This document shows, piece by piece, positions 55,501 to 64,000 of a stretch of 64,000 nucleotides of DNA (the first letter of the stretch is position 1; the number at the start of each line of letters is the position of its first letter). The translations under genes and the position numbers were made by a program. The DNA comes from Buxus sempervirens (lineage: Eukaryota > Streptophyta > Magnoliopsida > Buxales > Buxaceae): assembly GCA_947561395.2 (NCBI GenBank), contig OX387192.1:37841520-37905519 (forward strand), in the 5' to 3' direction. The notes under the pieces are model-generated. The model was not told the DNA's origin, made no database searches, and saw only the letters and a list, made by a program, of their open reading frames with translations.

Positions 55501-58500
55501 AGATTTCCAGAGAGACCATATAGTCAATGTATAAATTCCTGCGAAAAGCTTCCCAGGTCCTTTCACAATTGTGATTTGCATAGGTGAAATCGTCAGAAGT
55601 GGGATCCATTTTGTATGCCATCTTTTTGAAATGGAAACACACATCGACAGATTCCTTTTCCACTTGTAGAAGTGAATTCATTTTCAACTCATAAATTTGA
55701 AATAAAGTACTCAAAAATTTTAATAAACATCAAAGAATTCTTGAGGTAGCCGGACACAAGTAGACAGATGCACACATGCATAAAAGAAATTAATAAATTT
55801 AGAAGAATGTGAAGGTAGACCGAGTCACAAATTTCCAATAAAAAATAAAGGACAATTACATGGATATAATATGCTAGGCATGGACACACTTAAAATTTAA
55901 AAGTTCAAGACTACAAAATAATTAATTTCAAAGTCTTGCTCTATGATTATGGGAAGCCGCCATTTAACATTCTTTACAGCCTACCAAATTTCACTATTTG
56001 TCTCTTCAATATACAAGCTTCCACAAGTTTAAAGTCTAACTTTGCAATACCCAATATGCAAATGAAATATCTAAAATCATGAAAGACCAGCCACCAACTA
56101 AGCTACAGAAAACAAGAAGCTAGATGTGTAGAACAGCTGAAAATGTGAAGTAATAACCAACAATAAAGGACAAACAATTCATCATCCAAAGAAAGAAAAA
56201 AATGCAAGACAATAATGAACCAAGTTCCAAGGGCAGTAATGCTGCCCCTAAATCTTCTCATCTAGAACTTGCATTACATGGACAAAACAGAACCACAGAA
56301 ATCAAATGAATTCAATATCTTATTGGTGAAATTCAACTTACTTGGATTTCAAGGGGGTGACCATGAATTCCCATTCGACGGTCAATCATACAGGAGCCAT
56401 CAGTGACTAAAAGAGACGGGAACATATCAAATCCATCAGTTAGACACAAATTCAGTATCAGTTTTATGCCTGTCTGTACGTCCACCCTTTCTTGCAATGC
56501 ATAGTCACCAGTGATTTTCCCATAAGCTCTCAACAAGATAATCCACCACAATCCTAAATACAAAGCAACATTTTTTTAGAGCTTGTTTGATTGATTAAAT
56601 CGAATAATGAAAGAAGTTGAAGAAAATCATCTCATCAATGATGACAGATGGGACAAGAGCTATAAATGAGCTGAGCCAACTCAGCCAAGCCAAAACGAGT
56701 TAAGCTTCCCAACAAGGCACAGGCTTGTAATCCTTGAGTGAGTTTCAGTTTCGGCTAGCACTCATTAAATTCTTTTGGGCTCAGGCTCAACATTAGATGA
56801 TTAATATTTTTTTGGGCTCAGGCTCTACTTTTCGAAGCTCAGCTAAGTCCCTAATGCGGTTGAACCACAAATGCAGTTAGAAATCTACAAAATCCATGAG
56901 TTGAGAATACATAAATTTAAAATCTATAAAAAAAACATTTATTATTTTTAAGAGCCAAAAATATTTTTAAATTTATACTTTTAATAAAGTAACCAGACCC
57001 TAATATTTTTTTTAGTTTTTCATGATATAAGATTTTTAATTTTGATAAATTAACCAAGCTGAGGTTTGAAAAACAGTTGAGCCCACCTAAGCTCAGTCAA
57101 GGTTTGATGCGAAAAAAAAACCTCAGAGCCAGTTCATTGGTGGCCCTAGATTTGATGTTAAAAAAAAAAAGTCCCGGCTGAGTAAATATCATAGAAATCT
57201 TCATTTCAAAGAAATAACTAATTAACAACTACTACCATATATAAAGTAATAATAAACATACCAGAATCAACAGGAGCAACACGTCCAATAGCCGACTCGC
57301 CAAAGTCTGGATCTAAAACTTCCTCAACTGCTCCACTACTGCCATCTAGAGGTACAGTCCGAACCTTGAAACTTGCTGGCATCAACCCTTGCCCTGGGCT
57401 GTAGCAATCAACTGTTTTCTCCCAACTCTAAGTAACAAATACGATAACTTTTAATAAAACTCTATATGTGTCAGCTATGAAAAAAGAAACACATTGTGCA
57501 AACACCATGATCAAATTGAATGTTTAGACACAATTTACTGAAATTAGCATAAGTGATTTACTCAAAATGGGAAAAAGAAATTCCTATTTTCCGTAAGAGG
57601 ACAACAAAATGACAAAATGATCATAATAAGATTCATGATCCATTTAACAGAAGTATATATCAAATTCAGTTTCAGAATAGCCAAAAAGATTTGTTAATTG
57701 GCACTGCAAAGGACATTCCCATTCACAGAAACTCCACAAATGATTTACGATGCAGAAAATAAAGAAAAAATAATAGCACGTTTTTTGGCAAAATATGCAG
57801 GCCAAAGGGAAAAATGATACTGATCTGGAAAATGAGTAAACACTAGGACAGTGGATCACCTGTAATTGCAACGTATGAAGGAGAAAATTCCTAACAATCT
57901 CCCCCTCTCCATTAAGTAAGAAGGCAAGTGCCGACGGCACAAAATCACGAATAAAGACCTGATCATAATTGAGTGGAAGCTTGTCTCCGGGGTCATTTGC
58001 CGCTACAGTCCCCACTGGACTCCCACAGTAATTCACCACTGCGCTTCTCAGCAGCCTCCATGCCTCCTTTTCAATCTCTGTCTCCTCTCTCTTTGGGATC
58101 GAAACCTCGGCCTCTGTCAAACCCTCCGAGTAATCTATTTTTACATTTGAACCAGTAACTTCCACTCTCGGCTGTTCTTCTTCTATCACTTTGTCCGAAC
58201 CTGAATCAATTCTCTCGATCACCAAAGGCTTCACGTTCATTCCACTCTGAACGTAAATCCTCTCGAAGCTATTCTCATTAACACGAGGCTCGACGGAGGT
58301 GGAATGATGCCGAACATCTGACGCGACATTTGTTACGACACAGGCATTCCTACCTCTACCAACATTACAGAAACTCGAGAAAACCCTAGATTGGCCCAAA
58401 TTTGAATCAGGAACTCCAAAATATCTCCGATTCGAATCACTTATGCTTCTAAACCCTAGGATTCGAGGAGGAGAGCGATGGAATTTACGGTCCTGGACGA

Positions 58501-58648
58501 ATCTAGACCGAGAATTCGACAAACCATCAATGACGGACTGGCGGCATTTCGGGGGTGGGAATCCAAAGAAAGCAGAGCTTCTGCAACCAATTAGGATTCT
58601 ACAACAGGGTTTCATGGTCGAAATTCCCAAGTAACTGCGCGTACTCAT
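52525..58648 (-). CDS. Alkaline/neutral invertase (GH100), organelle-targeted type
   Basis: Six exons in frame, 678 aa: 58648-57860, 57427-57262, 56553-56342, 55009-54516, 53276-53228, 52851-52525. It hydrolyses sucrose to glucose and fructose at neutral to alkaline pH. The first roughly 200 residues are Arg/Ser-rich ([20 protein letters not shown], many R and S, few acidic residues at the start), as in the mitochondrial or plastid A/N-Inv group (InvA/InvC); cytosolic forms lack this. The GH100 core follows: [120 protein letters not shown] and [19 protein letters not shown] typical Cys/Lys-rich tail ([19 protein letters not shown]) closes it. A second ATG 11 codons in (MKPCC) is an alternative start. 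The core is complete with no disruption. Confidence 0.95.
53042..53079 (+). repeat. Two 19 bp tandem units in an invertase intron
   Basis: GTAAATCCACCATATTCTT occurs twice in a row, in the last invertase intron. Confidence 0.9.
53567..53697 (+). mobile_element. Au-like SINE fragment in an invertase intron
   Basis: AAGGTCGTGGGTTCAAGTC contains a B-box. It is followed by AGGAAACAACCTCTTTGC, CTCCCCAGACACCACAAAG, GAGCCTCGAGTACTGGG and a T-rich end. That order matches the tRNA-derived Au SINE family found widely in plants. The 5' end with the A-box seems lost. Confidence 0.7.
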
Positions 58649-61600
58649 ACAGAAGAAGCGAAACTAGGACGAAAATTTTCAAATCTTGGTCGATTTTCCG
58701 AAATGGAATCTATCCCCGTATATACAGCTCTGTTTGTCTTAAAAAAAATTTGTAAAACAGAGATCTAATGAATTGAGAGTTGAGATCAATTGCAGAAAAA
58801 ATGAACAAGAATTGAAGTTTTCGTCTACCTGCAGCGAAATGGATCTGGTCGAAGGGTTTGAAAGAGACACGACGTCGTAAATAGTACTTTTAAGGGAGAG
58901 GGTTTTCGGATTACTTTATAGGCGGAGAGCGGCAGAAGTTTCATTCTTGATATTGGATGATGAGAGAAACGATGGCCGCGGAAATGCGAATTTTTCGTGA
59001 AATTACACAACTACCCTTGAACGTTAAGGATAATTCCCTTAAATGTAACGTCATTAGCGCTGCAATGTGTGGTCAAAAGCAAGCATTTGGTCTCAATTTT
59101 GATCCTTGCCAACTGATTCGAACCGACAAATTCCCTCCAACAAAGCGCAGCAGGGCACTGAATGATAATCTGTAACTGAGATGAGGGCATTATTGTCTGA
59201 TAGATTCCGCGTAACGACGGACGAGTCCAGCGGCCCGTTGCGAGAAATCGCAAATGTCGGTTGGTCAGTTGAAGAAAGGAAAACGTGCGGGAGAAGTCCT
59301 TTTTTATTTTTAGTTTTTAGTTTTTCCTGACAAATATCTATTTGCGATAAAATAAAAATAAAAAATCTGCTAAACGAGAGGCTATTTTTACTTTGTCGCG
59401 AGAAGTGTACGAATTCATTCAAGTTTCCACGTATTATGCAGCAACCGTTAGATGTTATCACGTATAACATCCAACGGCTCATTTCACATCTTTCAATGAG
59501 ATGCCCCATAATGGGAAGGAGGGAGAAAGCGATATCTGGCATGTGCGTGACGCGTGACGCAGAGAGAGAAAAGGAGATAGTGCCAACGACGTGGCATATG
59601 CTTTCTTATCCGCAATTTTATAAGTTGCAAGTACGGCTCCTGCAATCCCATCGTTGCTTCTAACGTTAAGCGACTGCCACGCGTCAACGCTAAGACAAAG
59701 TAGTTTGTCGTCGAATCTCTTCAGCACTTTTTCGTGTTAATCGGAACTAACATGTGAAATGTGCAGGAACGTTATGACACGTGGAAATACACCGTTGGTC
59801 GAGACAAGAGAAATTTCAGAAAGCGAGGAAATCATTTCGCATGTGAAAAGAAGAAGTCGTATCGTTTACGTTCGAAAAAACAAATACATGGAAAACGACG
59901 CCGCCGCGTTTAAGCAAAAGCGAGTCCATTCAAACTTCAATTGCAGTGTGCCCCACGAGACACGAGGTTGATGAGACAGGGGTGTACAACGGGCCGTGAC
60001 GTCCAGGGCCCAGACATGTACGGCCCGTTATAGAAATCCGCCGCACATCACATACATAGAAAGGATCGGGCCAGAAAGGTTCGGCCGAGAGCCGCTACTA
60101 TTCGGCTCGCCATGCCATGTTCGGCCTTTATTAGGTGGCCCATAAGTGGCCGGACATTCAAATGGTTGGAGTCTTGGAGAGGTGTGACTGGTCTAACTTT
60201 TAAACTGTAGGCCGTTGGAACAGCCGCTATACACAAGTTGAAGAGCACAAATCAACGACTTAGCCATGGTAGTACCAGTAAGGAAGAAATTAAAACGGGA
60301 GCTGCGTCTGAAGCAATGCTCAAGGACGCAAAATAAACAGCGGGCGGGAGAGTGTCAAAAGTCCACCTTGACGGAATGACGGTATAAAAAAATTATTCAA
60401 CAAAACTTCTGTTCGTAATTCTTAGGCGTTGATATAGATAGTGTTATGGTTCTTCAAGATCTGTATATCCCCCAAAATGCCCTCCAAAAAATTGTAAAAA
60501 AATAAAAGCTGGACAATACTTTAAACTGAAGGGGCTGTGGATTTTTCAAGACTAGTGTGAACTGTGTAGAGAAGAGGACAAGAAACTGGAAACCCGGAAA
60601 ACTTTTGACACAGGTTGCTCTTCCGTTCTTTGTTTTTAGATTTGTCTTTTAGGATAGCCGTTTTAATTGCGTCCTGAAGTAATGTGAGGGGGGGAAAGAA
60701 TAAGGAAAAGGAAACCATATATGAATCATTTGTATATGTGCATTATCTTCTATCGTCATTTCAGATTTGAGGCTTCTCAACCTTAAAACACAATCTTACA
60801 CCAAATGGAAATGTGAACAGTTAAAAATAGATATATATAGAGTGTCTTACGCAACTTGCACAGCTAGCAGTTAGGATAGATTGACTTATCATAAAGCAGA
60901 AGCTGCAGCCTCACGTTTGTCAAGAAATTAAGTATGCACTTTGTGAATTGTTTGAAAGCCGCAGTTATCTAAGCCGTGATACCAATGAGTCATTTACTTG
61001 CATCTTTGAAATCGTTGGGATTGTGTGGACTCTGGAGAGCACGGAAGCCGTAGTAAGTCCAAGATCTTTATTACGTACGAGCAGTCGAGCACTATCTAAT
61101 ACTGGATTCAGATTTCCACCACCGAGGGCGAGGAGACTAATGCAGTTATCTGAACTTGGCTAAGAAACAAGAATAGCCAATCATATCCAACATATGTCGT
61201 TTCCTCTAATGGAACGCTAACATGAGCACTAAGTAGCCTTATTTGTTGCGGGTGGGGAAGATACTCTGGACATATGTATATGGTTATTGGTTAGGCTTCA
61301 GAATTCAAGGGTCGACGATGACACATTGGGTGGCATTCACCGTCATCTCAACAACGTGTGGGCGAGCGGCTTCCAAGTCCCTGAGTGGCCCTCATCGTTA
61401 TATCTCTTGTCATACATTCGTTCAACCAACCCTTCACGCAAGCAATGTTTTTGGCTTTTGGCTTTTGGTACGAAACGGCAAGAAGAGAGAAGAGAAGGGC
61501 ACTGATTGGGACGATAACATGTACCCAATGAAGTCGTTATAAAATCAAAGACGATCGAATTAGGTCAGGTCCGTCCGTCGGCATTATGGACCCACCCAAG

Positions 61601-62733
61601 TACCCAACGCCATGGTCCCACCCGCGGCCGCCAACCTTGGTACCCCGCCACGGGGGTCCTTACTCCTTCGTCGGGTGCATAGCCCCGTCAGGTGGTCGTG
61701 GGTCCCGCTCTACTTTTAATGGGTTTTCCGTTTTTTTCGTATGGAGTCCAGCTGTAAACAGTAAGCACTTGTTTTTGCAGAGGTAAGGCAGTCCGTTTGG
61801 TGTACGCGGAAGTCGTGCGGTCGGTGCTTCAAGCGAGGAAGCCTTTTCAACAGCACTTTCACGACTGGACACGCGGAGCTTCCACAACACCTCCTCGTCT
61901 CAGGACCGCTTCGAAGGAGGACTATGCAGGGCTACACGCGTCCAACAGTACTCCGCCGCACCTTCTCTCCCATCTATGACAGCTACGCACGTTTCATGTG
62001 CGTGCCAATTTAATTTAAAAGTTAAAACACAAATCAGCTCGTGGACCTTCTGGAAATCAAAATTCAGTACGACAAAGACGGTGCAGCCGCGCAGCCTTCC
62101 GACCACCATTGGCACAATTCCGAAAGAAGCACTCGCGCTGTATATCGTATAGATTCCTTGTTTGATTTCAGTTCCCACGTCATTTAAGTTGTTTTGGAAA
62201 GTTTTATATTTTGATTGGCACAATTCCAAAAGAGGCAATTCGTTGTTTCGGTTCCTACATCAATAACCAGTTACAGCTATCATTTTCTTTTTCTCCCTTA
62301 AATCTAAGACCTTTTATATTTGGATATCTTTTATTTATCACATTTGAACACATGAACAACGACCTCATCATATGTATGTAGTCTCTACTTGTTAGCCCAT
62401 TTAGAAGTACATATAGAACCCGCAAGTGCGACATAACCATGCATCCACTAGTTAAGTTAAAAAAAAATAAAAAATAATTAATTCACAATTTTAGATTTAG
62501 AAATAAGCATATAAGTCTTGGCATGTAATGAGTCGTACAAAGTCAATCAAAAAGAATGAGACATGGGAAAAGAGAAAAAAGAAAAGAAAAAAAGAAAAGA
62601 AAAGCGAAAGGAGCTAGAGAATACACAATTAACCCCTTTATACCCTCTTGACAAACTCCCCTGTTGTACCCTTTTCTTCTTTTTCTTTTCTTTTTAATCC
62701 TATTTTCAGCTGCAGTTTATTTAATTTAATATT
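58649..62733. other. Intergenic region between the invertase promoter and MYB
   Basis: Holds the invertase promoter and leader on the left (58649-59000) and the MYB 3' UTR on the right. Many small openings occur on both strands (58957-59970, 61243-61979); none matches a known family or shows splice structure. No repeat with clear ends and no RNA gene seen. Confidence 0.45.
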
Positions 62734-64000
62734 CTAAACGCTGTTACAGAATTGCTGCTGTAAGAACCAAACGTCATCAACGTTCCACAAATTCTCCGAT
62801 AATTCCACATCGCTTAACCACGTGCTGTTTTGCCCCATAGATTCCAAGTCTACCTCATGATTGTAGTAACCATAGGGACTAGTTATATATTCCAAATTGG
62901 TAACCGGCCCGGCTTGAGCCAAATCGGTTCCCTGAAAGCTATAACGATGGGTCGGGTCTGAAGCACGACCGGACAGTTGGCCACCCAAAGATTCCGATGA
63001 AGCGGCGGTGCAGTTGTTCTCCGGAGTCGTCAAATTTGGGTTAACCTGCGCAACTTCCACGTCGTGGCTGCTTCCTATGTGGAGGACTTGGCCGGCACTA
63101 ATCTCCGGAGGGCTGAAGATACGTTGATTGGTCGCCGTACCGACGGCGCCGCCGCCGGAAGAAGCCGCAGATGCTGCCCGAATTCTCTCGACCAGCCTCG
63201 GCATCCATAGATAACGCATGGTGTCCTTGAATTGCTTGCTGTTCACGTCGCATTTGAGTTGCTTTGCGTGCTTCTGAACTCTAGTCCTCCAATAGTTTTT
63301 AATCTCGTTATCTGTTCTACCGGGCAAGTATTGGGCAATTTTGGACCATCTTGATTCATCGAAACCAGAAACACAACCAGATAAAGTTTATTACAATAAA
63401 ATTTTTTTTTTGGTGAGAAAGATAAAAATTTTATTACAATAAGCGAAGGCGCAACCCAGAAAGAGCAATTGATAACGAATACGGAAACAGAAAATCTGTT
63501 CGGTGTCCTTTTCTCTTACCGGTTTCCCCATCGTGAATGGAGCTCCAGAATCGTTAGTTGCTCTTCAGGGGTGATGTTCCCACGTCGAACGTCGGGACGT
63601 AAGTAGTTCAGCCATCTCAATCTGCAGCTTTTCCCGGTTCGTTTCAGACCTGCTTTGAAGAATTTAATTTCAAGTTAATTTCGACAATAAAGGAATCCGT
63701 ATGACAACAGAATAAAGACTGTTTTAGTCAGATTAGAAGGAGAAAAGGAAAAACAAAGACGAGAAGAAAAAGGATGGTGATTTCGTGCCTTCTATAGACA
63801 TATTCTCGTTTGGAAACTGATTATTGTACCTGAAAGAAGAGAGAGGTGATCAATTTGTTTGTATTAATTAATTACCTGCACATCGAGCAAGGGAGTTCCA
63901 GCGACCTTCACCATGAGTGGCGATGTAATTCATGAGCAAGAAGTCCTCCTCAACAGTCCATGGGCCTCTTCTGAGGTACATGTCTTCTTCGCTTTGAGTT
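62734..64000 (-). CDS. R2R3-MYB transcription factor, subgroup-20-like, 5' end outside the window
   Basis: Three exons are visible: 64000-63886 (partial), 63649-63520 and 63349-62734; phases agree. The R2 repeat starts [20 protein letters not shown] and continues [21 protein letters not shown]3 reads [20 protein letters not shown] then [20 protein letters not shown]. The regularly spaced Trp residues of the DNA-binding domain are present, including the two typical intron positions. Directly after R3 comes [15 protein letters not shown], the motif that I recall for subgroup 20 (MYB2, MYB62, MYB78, MYB108, MYB112, MYB116), linked to stress, jasmonate, senescence and stamen responses. The C terminus ends in an acidic, Trp-rich segment ([15 protein letters not shown]) that may activate transcription. 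Exact orthologue not determined. Confidence 0.93.

Noticed and set aside
61243-61979. Clustered short frames on both strands near 61.2-62 kb
   Set aside because: They arise because this GC-richer stretch has few stops; none resembles a known protein.

Overview
This window is nuclear DNA of a flowering plant, most likely a dicot. The genes are intron-rich with GT/AG introns up to about 2.8 kb, the DNA is AT-rich, and there are decayed plant transposons, plastid or mitochondrial targeting extensions and plant-only families. I cannot name the species.

Layout from left to right: (1) the last exon of an importin-alpha gene (+). (2) Convergent to it, a nine-exon STR6-type gene (-) joining a rhodanese, a cysteine-rich segment and an FSH serine hydrolase. 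(3) Head-to-head with it across about 460 bp, an RFC3-like plastid S6 ribosomal-family gene (+). (4) A two-exon Agenet/Tudor gene (-) whose 3' flank is tandemly duplicated. (5) A sixteen-exon SWC4/DMAP1 gene (-), a chromatin-remodelling subunit. (6) A 31-39 kb stretch without protein genes, holding a 26-base poly-G run, a 551 bp hAT-type MITE with an exact 8 bp target duplication inside one copy of a 154 bp tandem duplication, and a possible Helitron remnant. (7) At 38.9-39.8 kb, a complete TAS3 trans-acting siRNA gene (+): a short spliced ORF, a non-cleavable 5' miR390 site, two head-to-tail tasiR-ARF units and a cleavable 3' miR390 site. (8) A transposon-rich interval with a TIR-bounded element carrying a broken LINE, and Copia LTR debris. 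(9) A three-exon gibberellin 2-oxidase (+). (10) A six-exon alkaline/neutral invertase with an organelle-targeting N terminus (-). (11) The 3' part of an R2R3-MYB gene (-) with a subgroup-20-like motif, running off the right edge.

The most notable element is the TAS3 locus. No six-frame protein view shows it, because its products are 21-nt RNAs that repress auxin response factors. The order importin-alpha / STR6 and RFC3 / TAS3 resembles two neighbour pairs I recall from Arabidopsis (At1g09270-At1g09280 and At3g17170-At3g17185), so the window may preserve an ancestral arrangement that was later split between chromosomes.

Splice sites were placed by eye from GT/AG dinucleotides, codon phase and family similarity. 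Every multi-exon model closes in frame. UTR ends and transcription starts are not determined.
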